Shown here: in pieces, positions 34,304-42,404 of the stretch | Position numbering within the stretch: position 1 is the stretch's first letter | Layout: each line of letters starts with the position of its first letter | Source of the DNA: Providencia vermicola | GTDB taxonomy: Bacteria; Pseudomonadota; Gammaproteobacteria; Enterobacterales; Enterobacteriaceae | Assembly (NCBI RefSeq): GCF_020381325.1 | Contig: NZ_JAGSPI010000012.1 | Span: forward strand, 78,660-142,659 | Reading direction: 5' to 3' | DNA length: 64,000 nt | Translations under genes and position numbers: made by a program | The notes under the pieces: generated by a model | The model's input: only the letters and a program-made list of their open reading frames with translations | What the model was told of the DNA's origin: nothing | Databases searched by the model: none

Positions 34304-36724
34304 ATGGAAAATTACAACAATCAGAATGATGAGCAAGTCGGCCTGATTGAACCTTTAACCCGTCGTCGGTTTATTCAGGGCAGCTCTGCACTCATGGCTG
34401 TCCCTTTTTTAGCCACAAATACGGTTGCTTCAACGCCAGAAAACCCAGATATCATTCCAACAAAAACGATTAATAATGAGGGTGAGCGTGTGGTTTCCAC
34501 TTGCAGCAGTTTTGACTGTGGTGGGAAATGCGATATTCGTGCACATGTTAAAGAAGGTGTTGTCACGCGTATTAGCACGCGACCTGATGCTGATCTTGAT
34601 GAAGAGATGCCAATCATGCGTGCATGCGTGCGTGGTCGTAGTTATCGGAAATTTGTTTACCACCCTAACCGGCTGAAATACCCAATGAAACGTGTTGGTA
34701 AACGTGGAGAAGGGCGTTTTGAGCGGATCAGTTGGGAGGAAGCGACCACGCTGATCGCAAGTAACATGCAACGCATCAATGAACAATATGGCCCCGCTTC
34801 ACGCTTTGTTAGCTTAAGTACGGGGGTTACCGGGGGGATTTTTTCTGGTGCGAACATGTTACGCCGTTTATTCAATATCACGGGCGGTTTTTTAGAGAAT
34901 TACCACTCGGTCAGTAATGGCAATACCATGGCGGTAACACCTTATACCTACGGAACTTCCGCGAGTGGCAGTACTTTGGATACGTTGGAAAATACCCCAT
35001 TGGTGATTTTATGGGGGCATAACCCGAATGAAACCATTTTTGGGCATTCCAATCATTATTTCCAAAAAATGAAGAAAAATGGCACCAAATTTATTGTTGT
35101 CGACCCACGCTATTCCGATACTGCGTCGTCGTTAGCTGACCAATGGATCCCCATTTTACCGACTACGGATAACGCAATGATGGACGCGATGATGTATGTG
35201 ATCATCAGCGAAAATCGCCATGACCAAGCCTTTATTGATAAATATACAGTCGGTTTTGATGAGCATCAGATGCCCGATGGTGTGCCTGAAAATGAGTCAT
35301 TGGTGGCCTATTTAATGGGCAAAAAAGATGGGGTAGTGAAAACCCCTGAATGGGCGGAACCCATAACCAAAGTTCCCGCAGATACGATCCGCCAGTTAGC
35401 ACGTGAATATGCGGGTACTAAACCTGCAGCATTGATGCAAGGTTGGGGGCCACAACGCCATATTTGTGGCGAGCGCTCAGCGCGTGGTGCAACGTTATTA
35501 GCGACTATCACGGGTAATGTAGGTGTAAAAGGGGGATGGGCTGCGGGATATGGGATGGCCGTTACGCCAGATTTACGCAAAACGTTGGCGGGCCCTAGCT
35601 TATTCGAAAACCCAGTTAAGGCGAAGATCAACATTACCAATTGGGTTCAAGCCTGTGAAGATAAAAGCCTTGTCACGCCAAATAACGGCCTGAAAAATGC
35701 TGAAAAGCTCGATACCGAGATAAAAATGATTTTCTCGTTAGCGGGTAATTATATGACTAACCAAAATCCCGATATATTGCATGCCGCCAAAGTGCTGGAG
35801 GATGAAAGCAAGGTGGAATTTATCGTCTATAGCGACTTATATATGACACCGAGCGCGAAATATGCCGATATTTTACTGCCCGAAACCAGTTTTTTAGAGC
35901 GCTGGAATGTGGGGGGAACTTGGGGAACGGGTAACTACATTATTTTATCTGAAAAAGTCATTGAGCCAGAGTTTGAACGCCGCAGTGATTATGAATGGTT
36001 GTGTGAAGTAGCTGAAAAGCTTGGTGTTGGCGAGAAATTTAGTGAAGGTCGTACGGAAAAACAGTGGATTGAACATCTTGTAAATGATGCCCACCAAAAA
36101 CGCCCTGAGGATGGAATTCCTACCTTTGATGAGCTACTGGTAAAACGTCGTCATTTGCTGAAACACAAACCGCATATTGGGCATGTGGCATTTGAAAAAA
36201 ACATTAATGATATTGAAAAACACCCATTTGAAACGCCGTCTGGGAAAATTGAGATTTTCTCTAAGCGTTTGTATGAGCGTCATGATGTTGATATTCCAGC
36301 GTTATCTCATTATGTCCCAGCGATTGAAGGGCCAGAAGATGCATTAACGACACGTTTCCCTCTGCAGCTTATTACGTGGAAAGGCCGAAACCGTGCTAAC
36401 TCAACGCAATTTGCTAACCCATGGCTGCAAGAGGTCCAGCGTCAAGAGCTATGGATTAATCCAATTGATGCTAAGCGCCGAAACATTGTTGAAGGTGATT
36501 ATGCCAAAGTGAACAATGACCGTGGAGTAACGCAAGTACCAGTAAAAATCACTCAGCGCATTATGCCCGGGGTCGTTGCACTGCAAGCAGGTGCATGGTG
36601 GCAGCCTGATGAAAATGGCATTGACCAAGGCGGGTGCGCCAACGTATTAACATCAGCGCGTAGCACGGCAATGGCTCACGGAAATGCCCATCAAACCTTA
36701 TTGGTGGAGGTAACAAAAGCATGA
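34304..36724 (+). CDS. dmsA: DMSO reductase-family molybdoenzyme, catalytic subunit A
   Basis: 806 aa. The twin-arginine signal is LTRRRFIQGSSALMAVPF. The [4Fe-4S] site near the mature N-terminus shows CSSFDCGGKC and a fourth Cys in IMRACVRGRSY; then come the molybdopterin domains and the C-terminal dinucleotide-binding domain (WINPIDAKRRNI, LQAGAWWQPDENGID). Exported through Tat as a folded molybdo-bis(MGD) enzyme to the periplasmic face, where it reduces S- or N-oxides or related acceptors in anaerobic respiration. Length is close to E. coli DmsA (814). The B gene overlaps it by 4 bp. The exact substrate is not determined by sequence. Confidence 0.85.
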   Translation: MENYNNQNDEQVGLIEPLTRRRFIQGSSALMAVPFLATNTVASTPENPDIIPTKTINNEGERVVSTCSSFDCGGKCDIRAHVKEGVVTRISTRPDADLDEEMPIMRACVRGRSYRKFVYHPNRLKYPMKRVGKRGEGRFERISWEEATTLIASNMQRINEQYGPASRFVSLSTGVTGGIFSGANMLRRLFNITGGFLENYHSVSNGNTMAVTPYTYGTSASGSTLDTLENTPLVILWGHNPNETIFGHSNHYFQKMKKNGTKFIVVDPRYSDTASSLADQWIPILPTTDNAMMDAMMYVIISENRHDQAFIDKYTVGFDEHQMPDGVPENESLVAYLMGKKDGVVKTPEWAEPITKVPADTIRQLAREYAGTKPAALMQGWGPQRHICGERSARGATLLATITGNVGVKGGWAAGYGMAVTPDLRKTLAGPSLFENPVKAKINITNWVQACEDKSLVTPNNGLKNAEKLDTEIKMIFSLAGNYMTNQNPDILHAAKVLEDESKVEFIVYSDLYMTPSAKYADILLPETSFLERWNVGGTWGTGNYIILSEKVIEPEFERRSDYEWLCEVAEKLGVGEKFSEGRTEKQWIEHLVNDAHQKRPEDGIPTFDELLVKRRHLLKHKPHIGHVAFEKNINDIEKHPFETPSGKIEIFSKRLYERHDVDIPALSHYVPAIEGPEDALTTRFPLQLITWKGRNRANSTQFANPWLQEVQRQELWINPIDAKRRNIVEGDYAKVNNDRGVTQVPVKITQRIMPGVVALQAGAWWQPDENGIDQGGCANVLTSARSTAMAHGNAHQTLLVEVTKA

Positions 36725-37362
36725 GTAAATTCCACGTTTATCCCGCAGTGAGCGACAAACAACTCGGGTTTTATATTGATTCTGCACGCTGCTCTGGCTG
36801 TAAAGCGTGTCAGGTGTCCTGTAAAGATAAAAATAACCTAGACGTCGGGCGCAAATACCGCCGTGTTTACGAAGTAACTGGCGGTGAGTTTATCGAAAAC
36901 GGCACAGGGGGGCTGGTGAATAATGTCTTTGCCTATACGTTATCCATTTCATGTAACCACTGTGCCGACCCTATGTGTGTCAAAAATTGCCCGACCACCG
37001 CAATGCATAAGCGCGAAGGTGACGGCATTGTGATGGTTAATACGGACAAGTGCGTTGGATGCGGCACCTGTGCATGGTCTTGTCCGTATGGTGCACCGCA
37101 AATGAACCCTGAGATACAACAAATGTCAAAATGCGATTTTTGCATTGACCTGCAACTTAAAGGTGAGCAACCCGTATGTGTGGCAACTTGCCCATTAGGT
37201 GCAATTCAGTTTGGCCCAATTGACGAGCTTAGAAAACGTTATGGTGAATTGGCGGATGTACGAGGGTTACCAGATTCCTCGATTACACACCCTAACCTTG
37301 TTATTCACCCACACCAAGGTTCTGGTCGCCAGTCTCAAGGCACACAAGGAGAAACCAAATGA
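36721..37362 (+). CDS. dmsB: DmsB-like iron-sulfur electron-transfer subunit
   Basis: 213 aa with four 4Fe-4S cysteine groups: CSGCKACQVSC, CNHCADPMCVKNC, CVGCGTCAWSC and CDFC with CVATC. GFYIDSARCSGCKAC and FGPIDELRKRYGELADV match E. coli DmsB closely. It passes electrons from the membrane subunit to the catalytic subunit and has no signal of its own, so it is co-exported with DmsA. It overlaps both neighbouring genes by 4 bp (ATGA), showing tight translational coupling in a dmsABC order. Confidence 0.9.
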   Translation: MSKFHVYPAVSDKQLGFYIDSARCSGCKACQVSCKDKNNLDVGRKYRRVYEVTGGEFIENGTGGLVNNVFAYTLSISCNHCADPMCVKNCPTTAMHKREGDGIVMVNTDKCVGCGTCAWSCPYGAPQMNPEIQQMSKCDFCIDLQLKGEQPVCVATCPLGAIQFGPIDELRKRYGELADVRGLPDSSITHPNLVIHPHQGSGRQSQGTQGETK

Positions 37363-38258
37363 ACGAATGGCCATTATTGTTATTCACCTTTTTGATGCAG
37401 TTATCTATTGGGTTAAGCATCATGTTAGGCGTTTTTGCAAAGAAACTGTCTTCGGTGTTTGCGGGTAAAATTAATTCGCAATTTTTCTTGTGGTATTTAT
37501 TTGTGGCCTGTGTTTTCGCGGGGGTGGGATTATTATCTTCGATTACCCACTTAGGTGTGCCACTCAATGCACCTAATTCATTGTTAAATCTTTTTTCCTC
37601 TTGGCTAAGTCGAGAAGTGGTGCTTACCGCCACCTACTTTACATTTTTAGGACTCACTTTTTTATGGCTTTGGTTTAAAAAGGAATTGTCTTATCTGCTA
37701 CTGGGGATGGCAATCATTGCTGGACTGTGTGATGTATATGCTATGGCGTCAATCTATCGTTATACGTCGATGTTAACGTGGATGAATGATAATACTTACC
37801 TGATGTTCTACGGCACGATGCTGACGGCTGGCGCTGCGGGTTACTATTTATTAATCAGTTTATTACTGCGTTTTAAAGCAGGTAGCGGTGGGGTACAAAT
37901 TCCGACCCGCGGGCTGTGGATATTATGGACAGTTATAGGGGTGAGCTTATTTATTCGCCTGGTTTATCAATCTGCTTATGAAAGTTACCTTGTCCACACG
38001 AGTTATAACAATGAGTCGATAACCTTTCCTATCGATTCCATTCATGCTTATCAAGCGATTTGGTCATTACGTATGACCAGCTGGGTGGTAGGAGTGTTAG
38101 CAGTGATAGTTTTAGGCGTTGGTATATTCCGCCGTATGCGCCCAGCGCCAAGTGAGGTATTAACTTCAAACGGTCAGGGCTATTTAGTGCTGGGGTGTGC
38201 CTGTGCGATTGTTGCTGAGTTTATGCTGCGTTATTGCTTTTACTCTATTCATATTTAA
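37359..38258 (+). CDS. dmsC: DmsC-like membrane anchor subunit
   Basis: 299 aa with eight hydrophobic segments. It starts MNEWPLLLFTFLMQLSIGLS, as in DmsC, and has LNLFSSWLSREVVLTATYF and IYRYTSMLTWMNDNTYLMFY. It oxidises menaquinol and anchors DmsAB to the inner membrane. It overlaps dmsB by 4 bp and is followed 38 bp later by the maturation chaperone gene. Confidence 0.88.
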   Translation: MNEWPLLLFTFLMQLSIGLSIMLGVFAKKLSSVFAGKINSQFFLWYLFVACVFAGVGLLSSITHLGVPLNAPNSLLNLFSSWLSREVVLTATYFTFLGLTFLWLWFKKELSYLLLGMAIIAGLCDVYAMASIYRYTSMLTWMNDNTYLMFYGTMLTAGAAGYYLLISLLLRFKAGSGGVQIPTRGLWILWTVIGVSLFIRLVYQSAYESYLVHTSYNNESITFPIDSIHAYQAIWSLRMTSWVVGVLAVIVLGVGIFRRMRPAPSEVLTSNGQGYLVLGCACAIVAEFMLRYCFYSIHI

Positions 38259-38296
38259 GGCAATTGTGATTCATTTTTTAGGAAGTCTTGGTCATT

Positions 38297-38863
38297 ATGA
38301 TCCACTTTTCACACTACGCAGCGGCTTTTAATATTTTGGGGACTTGCTATTTGTTTTCGCCCAATGATGATGCAAGTCACTATGCATTAAGCTTTTTTAA
38401 ATTGGATGATTTTGCTGAACAATGGCCTTGTAAAATAAGTCCCCAATTGAGTCATCAAATTACGCAGTCTCTAAATATTGAACGGCAACAACTACATAAG
38501 CAATGGGCTGATTTGTTTATTGGCCCCAATACATTACCAGCCCCACCTTGGGGCTCGGTGTATCTCGACCCGGAGGGGGTATTGCAAGGTTCTTCAACGC
38601 AAGCGTTGAGTGCATTTTTACAACGCGAGCGGTTAAAAGTGCAAACACGTTACCCAGAACCTTCAGACCATGTTGGTTTAATGTTATTTCAGGCAGCGGT
38701 ATTAGCGTCAGAGGTGAGAGAGCGTGCATTAAAAGAATTACTTGTTGACCATTTGGAAAGTTGGTTACCACAGTTTTACCATCAACTAAATAGAACAATG
38801 CCAAATTCTTTTTATTCGCCATTAACTGAGTTAGCGCTAGTGACAGTTAAATCATGCCGCTAG
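38297..38863 (+). CDS. TorD/DmsD-family molybdoenzyme chaperone
   Basis: 188 aa. The family motif is seen in LFIGPNTLPAPPWGSVYLDP (Y/F-x-L-F-x-G-P, then PPWxSVY). YPEPSDHVGLMLFQAAVL is also typical. It binds the Tat signal of the A subunit until cofactor insertion is complete. ATG at 38297 was preferred over TTG at 38288 because AGGAAG (38280-38285) is too close to the TTG. It completes a dmsABCD-type operon. Confidence 0.85.
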   Translation: MIHFSHYAAAFNILGTCYLFSPNDDASHYALSFFKLDDFAEQWPCKISPQLSHQITQSLNIERQQLHKQWADLFIGPNTLPAPPWGSVYLDPEGVLQGSSTQALSAFLQRERLKVQTRYPEPSDHVGLMLFQAAVLASEVRERALKELLVDHLESWLPQFYHQLNRTMPNSFYSPLTELALVTVKSCR

Positions 38864-39086
38864 TCTTTTATCAAGGTGACTTTTTGTTCAGTATATTTGA
38901 ATGTTAAATGGTTAATTAAACGTAATATTTGAATGAGGAAATAGTTAACAATTTATAATTAAATGAAAATTGATTTAGTTATAAGAAATGCAAATTAAAA
39001 TGATTCCCACTTTAATTTTCTAAGCCATAATACATTTTTACGTCATACTACTTAATGATAGGTATTTACAGCGAAGGGGGTATAAA

Positions 39087-39509
39087 GTGGTCAATCTATT
39101 TAATCGGCTGTTGTCCCATGAAGATGCGGGAAAATTACTGTTACGTCTTTCTGTGGGCGGGCTAATGCTATTCCATGGAATGAGTAAATTAATGACAGGT
39201 GCTAGTGGTATCAAGGCGTTACTGGCTTCTTACGGTCTACCTGAATTTATCGCTTACGGCACTATTTTAGGTGAGGTCGTTGCCCCTATTTTTATTATTT
39301 TAGGGATATTAACTCGTCCATCTGCATTGCTAGTGGCGTTCACCATGGTTGTTGCATGGCTGATGATTGGTTTAGATAAAACCTTTGTTCTGGATAAAAC
39401 AGGGGCATGGGCGATTGAAAGTATTGTGTATTTCTTCTTAAGTGCCATTGCATTGGCATTTATGGGATCAGGACGATTTTCAGTGATGCGCAATGCATGC
39501 TGGCGATAA
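39087..39509 (+). CDS. DoxX-family membrane protein (YphA/YqjF-like)
   Basis: 140 aa with four membrane segments. The motif LLLRLSVGGLMLFHGMSKLM at the N-terminus and GEVVAPIFIILGILTRPSAL are typical of DoxX. The start is GTG at 39087 with GAAGGGGG 6 bp upstream. It is monocistronic and followed by a terminator that is repeated after the toxin gene. Its function is unknown; the family is linked to thiol/redox balance. It is a different subgroup from the MexG-like gene at 9.1 kb. Confidence 0.8.
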   Translation: MVNLFNRLLSHEDAGKLLLRLSVGGLMLFHGMSKLMTGASGIKALLASYGLPEFIAYGTILGEVVAPIFIILGILTRPSALLVAFTMVVAWLMIGLDKTFVLDKTGAWAIESIVYFFLSAIALAFMGSGRFSVMRNACWR

Positions 39510-39520
39510 ATAAATTTTAA

Positions 39521-39588
39521 TTAAGTGTTTTGACATTGCTTTGAGAAAAGACCATCAAAATTTTCTGATGGTCTTATTTTTTTGTCCA
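39521..39588 (+). repeat. Terminator repeat, copy 1 (after DoxX)
   Basis: The stem AAGACCATCA/TGATGGTCTT with loop AAATTTTC, then a T run, is preceded by about 27 bp also shared with the copy at 40287-40350. The 28-bp hairpin core is identical in both copies. Confidence 0.85.
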
Positions 39589-39627
39589 ACGTACTGGAAA
39601 TTCAAGGTGAGCGATACTTTTGCATTA

Positions 39628-39674
39628 TTGGTAATTTAAGCCATTTTAGCTATAATGGTTAAACAAGCCATTTT
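39628..39674 (+). promoter_or_regulatory. Promoter and operator of the toxin-antitoxin pair
   Basis: -35 TTGGTA (39628-39633) and -10 TATAAT (39651-39656) have a 17-bp spacer. AAGCCATTTT occurs twice (39638-39647 and 39665-39674), flanking the -10, and CCATT/AATGG forms an inverted repeat over it. This arrangement suits autorepression by the antitoxin. Confidence 0.65.
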
Positions 39675-39690
39675 GTCCTGTAGGTGATGT

Positions 39691-39960
39691 ATGGAAACGA
39701 TCTCCGCACAAGTTGCTAAAAATCAATTTGGTGATTTATTGATGAAAGTTCAACGTGCGCCTGTTGAAATAAGTAAACATGGGAAGCGTGTTGCTGTTGT
39801 TATCTCTTCTGATGAATATGACCAGTTAATGCAGTTAAAATTACAGAACTTAAAAGCAGTTTTAGCTGAATCTATTTCGCAAGCAGAGCGTGGGGAATTG
39901 CATAGTATCGATGATGTATTTGCTCCGTTAACTAGGGATGAACTTAATAATAAGGCTTAA
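39691..39960 (+). CDS. Phd/YefM-family antitoxin
   Basis: 89 aa. It starts METISAQVAKNQFGDLLMKV with GKRVAVVISSDEYDQLMQL, the standard N-terminal DNA-binding fold of Phd/YefM. The C-terminal part (SISQAERGELHSIDDVFAPL) would wrap and neutralise the toxin. The toxin gene starts 2 bp downstream. Confidence 0.88.
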   Translation: METISAQVAKNQFGDLLMKVQRAPVEISKHGKRVAVVISSDEYDQLMQLKLQNLKAVLAESISQAERGELHSIDDVFAPLTRDELNNKA

Positions 39961-39962
39961 GG

Positions 39963-40256
39963 ATGAGCGTTAGGTTTACTCAGAAAGCGAAAGGCCATAT
40001 CCGCTTAATTAGGCTTTATTCTATGCGTAGATGGGGGGCTAATATTGCAGAGGCTTACGCTAACTCATTACGAGTGACAATGACCGACATGCTCGCAAGC
40101 CAGCCATTTCTTGGTCGTGATCGCAGTGAAGATTTGTATTTAGGGATTTTTAGCTTCCCTGTCGAAAGCCATATTATTTATTATCGAAAAGCGCTTGAAG
40201 GTATTGAGGTGCTGGCAGTATTACATCATACGCAAGATCCCCATTCTCATTTATAA
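39963..40256 (+). CDS. ParE/RelE-superfamily toxin
   Basis: 97 aa. It begins VRFTQKAKGHIRLIRLYSMR and contains MLASQPFLGRDRSEDLYLGI and HIIYYRKALEGIEVLAVLHH, the ParE-type core and C-terminal strand. It is probably a gyrase-directed or ribosome-dependent growth inhibitor; which one cannot be told from sequence. It forms a two-gene module with the Phd-type antitoxin and is followed by the second copy of the duplicated terminator. Confidence 0.85.
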   Translation: MSVRFTQKAKGHIRLIRLYSMRRWGANIAEAYANSLRVTMTDMLASQPFLGRDRSEDLYLGIFSFPVESHIIYYRKALEGIEVLAVLHHTQDPHSHL

Positions 40257-40286
40257 AAATTCGTTTTTGCGATAAGTTAATTTTCA

Positions 40287-40350
40287 TTAGGTATTTGATA
40301 TTGCTTTTGAAAGAAGACCATCAAAATTTTCTGATGGTCTTCTTTTTTTG
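40287..40350 (+). repeat. Terminator repeat, copy 2 (after the toxin gene)
   Basis: Same hairpin as at 39548-39575, with similar upstream sequence (TTAGGTATTTGATATTGC versus TTAAGTGTTTTGACATTGC). The two copies bracket the toxin-antitoxin module. Confidence 0.85.
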
Positions 40351-40367
40351 AACAATAACCTGTTGAA

Positions 40368-41162
40368 TTAGTCGTTTTTCAACACAGTTTCGCGGAAAAA
40401 TAGGTCTAACAAGCTGCTGTTTCGACATGCTGGCTCAGGAAAATCCAAACGCTCTGCGCGTTCAACGGTCTCCATCACTAGCGCATCTATCGCCAGGCGC
40501 CTTGCACCATAATGGCTTTCGTCGACATTCGACTTTATCACTAACAGCGCTTCAATTTCTGCCAACACAGATTTATCGGTAACGGTTGCAGTCACTAATT
40601 CTGAAAAAGCCATCGGTGGCATACTTTTATGCATTTCTATCCAACGCAGTGCTAAAACGGCTCTAAGCAGATAAAAATACTTTTTAAGTTTGACTTCTTT
40701 ACCTTTAAAATCCGTATGTAAGTTCCGCTTACTGATGGATAAATAATGATATCTAGACTTTAATGGTGAATAAAATTTTGCAGCAAGTTGCTCTAGCTCA
40801 GCAAAAAAAACATTGTCTTTAAAGTAGACAATAGGGGAATGTAGCCATTCTATTAATGCGGGGTTTGAATTACGCATTAATTTTAAAGCCTTGGATAATT
40901 CCCAGCCAGACACGTCCAGCTCATCATCTATCGGTTTCTCTATAACATCCCGCTTGGGGTCTAGCGTTAAGTACCAGTCTAATTTATGAACATAGATAAA
41001 TCGCACATCATAGTCGCTGTCGCGGGAGGCAAAGCCCCAACCGCGACTGCCTGATTCACAAGCAAAAAGAACTTTAACGTGGTGACTTTCTTCTATCTCT
41101 TTTAAGGTACGGCATATCCGTTCTTTCATTAGCACGGATACGCTTCCACTGTTGGTTTCCAT
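40368..41162 (-). CDS. RlaP-type nucleotidyltransferase of the RNA-repair operon
   Basis: 264 aa, PF10127 family (RNA-ligase-associated pol beta superfamily nucleotidyltransferase). The active-site signature is CESGSRGWGFASRDSDYDVR, which includes the GS motif and the D-x-D carboxylates (about residues 34-53). NSNPALIEWLHSPIVY and SRYHYLSISKRNLH are also typical. It may add nucleotides to RNA ends before or after ligation; this is known only by association. It is the third gene of a slipin-rtcB-rlaP operon, 13 bp after rtcB. Confidence 0.85.
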   Translation of the reverse strand: METNSGSVSVLMKERICRTLKEIEESHHVKVLFACESGSRGWGFASRDSDYDVRFIYVHKLDWYLTLDPKRDVIEKPIDDELDVSGWELSKALKLMRNSNPALIEWLHSPIVYFKDNVFFAELEQLAAKFYSPLKSRYHYLSISKRNLHTDFKGKEVKLKKYFYLLRAVLALRWIEMHKSMPPMAFSELVTATVTDKSVLAEIEALLVIKSNVDESHYGARRLAIDALVMETVERAERLDFPEPACRNSSLLDLFFRETVLKND

Positions 41163-41175
41163 GCTTTCTCCTTTT

Positions 41176-42402
41176 TTAACCTTTCACACACACCACTTGG
41201 CGTAGGGTATGCACGATTTCAACTAATGAAGATTGCGCTGCCATTACAGCGTCGATGTCTTTATACGCCATTGGAATCTCATCAATCACATCGCTATCTT
41301 TTCGGCACTCAACGTGCGCCGTTGCCATTTTTTGGTCGCTGACTGAAAAACGCTTTTTGGCCTCAGTTCGGCTCATCACACGACCTGCACCGTGGCTGCA
41401 AGAGCAAAAACTTTCTTCATCGCCCAGTCCGCGCACAATAAAGCTTTTCGCTCCCATCGACCCTGGAATGATCCCCATTTGGCCTTTTCGAGCAGACACT
41501 GCGCCTTTTCGCGTCACCAAAATTTCTTCACCAAAATGTTGCTCTTTTTGCACATAATTATGGTGGCAATTTACCGCTTCTTGTTGAGTGGTAAACGGTT
41601 TTGGAATTTCCCGTGAAAGCGCTTCCAACACACGGTGCATCATCACTTCGCGGTTATGGCGGGCGAAATCCTGCGCCCAACCCACGGCTTCCATATAGTC
41701 ATTAAAATGTACGCTGCCTTCTTCAAAGTACGCTAAGTCCCTATCTGGCAAATTAGCGATGTGTTGTTGCATATCTTTTTGTGCCAATGAAATGAACAGG
41801 TTACCTATTGCATTCCCAACCCCGCGTGACCCGCTATGTAACATCACCCACACACGATTTTGCTCATCCAAACACAGTTCAATAAAGTGGTTCCCCGTTC
41901 CCAATGTTCCTAAATGGTTATAATGGTTAGTCCCACGTAGTTTTGGGTACTTATCGCAAATACGTTTAAAATCCTCATCTAAATGTGCCCAATGGGTATC
42001 CACAATATCTGGTGTACGGTGCCATGCACCTTTATCACGTCCGTGTCGATGAGTAGTTCGTCCGTGCGGTACAGCGGCTTCGATAGCAAAACGAATATTT
42101 TGTAAGCTATCAGGCAAATCAGATGCAGTTAGGGATGTACGCACTGCAATCATTCCACAACCGATATCGACTCCCACTGCGGCAGGGATAATCGCCCCTT
42201 TGGTTGGGATCACACTCCCGATGGTTGACCCTTTCCCTACGTGTACATCGGGCATTACCGCTAAGTGTTTGAAAATAAAGGGCATCTTGGCGGTATTTTG
42301 CAATTGTGTTACCGCTTTCGGGTCAACAGGAACGCCGTTAGTCCACATTTTTACAGGCACGCCAGTTTCTTGAATTAATTGATTGAAATTATTATTACTC
42401 AT
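41176..42402 (-). CDS. rtcB: RtcB 3'-phosphate RNA ligase
   Basis: 408 aa, the length of E. coli RtcB. It joins RNA 2',3'-cyclic phosphate or 3'-phosphate ends to 5'-OH ends using GTP and Mn2+. The metal-site motif DIGCGMIAV, GNHFIELCLDEQN, HSGSRGVGN and the guanylylated His region CSHGAGRVMSRTEA are all intact. It begins 2 bp before the slipin gene ends its frame in the same operon and precedes the RlaP gene. No rtcA is present in the window. The operon should be induced by RtcR through the sigma-54 promoter near 44280. Confidence 0.95.
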   Translation of the reverse strand: MSNNNFNQLIQETGVPVKMWTNGVPVDPKAVTQLQNTAKMPFIFKHLAVMPDVHVGKGSTIGSVIPTKGAIIPAAVGVDIGCGMIAVRTSLTASDLPDSLQNIRFAIEAAVPHGRTTHRHGRDKGAWHRTPDIVDTHWAHLDEDFKRICDKYPKLRGTNHYNHLGTLGTGNHFIELCLDEQNRVWVMLHSGSRGVGNAIGNLFISLAQKDMQQHIANLPDRDLAYFEEGSVHFNDYMEAVGWAQDFARHNREVMMHRVLEALSREIPKPFTTQQEAVNCHHNYVQKEQHFGEEILVTRKGAVSARKGQMGIIPGSMGAKSFIVRGLGDEESFCSCSHGAGRVMSRTEAKKRFSVSDQKMATAHVECRKDSDVIDEIPMAYKDIDAVMAAQSSLVEIVHTLRQVVCVKG

Positions 42403-42404
42403 TG

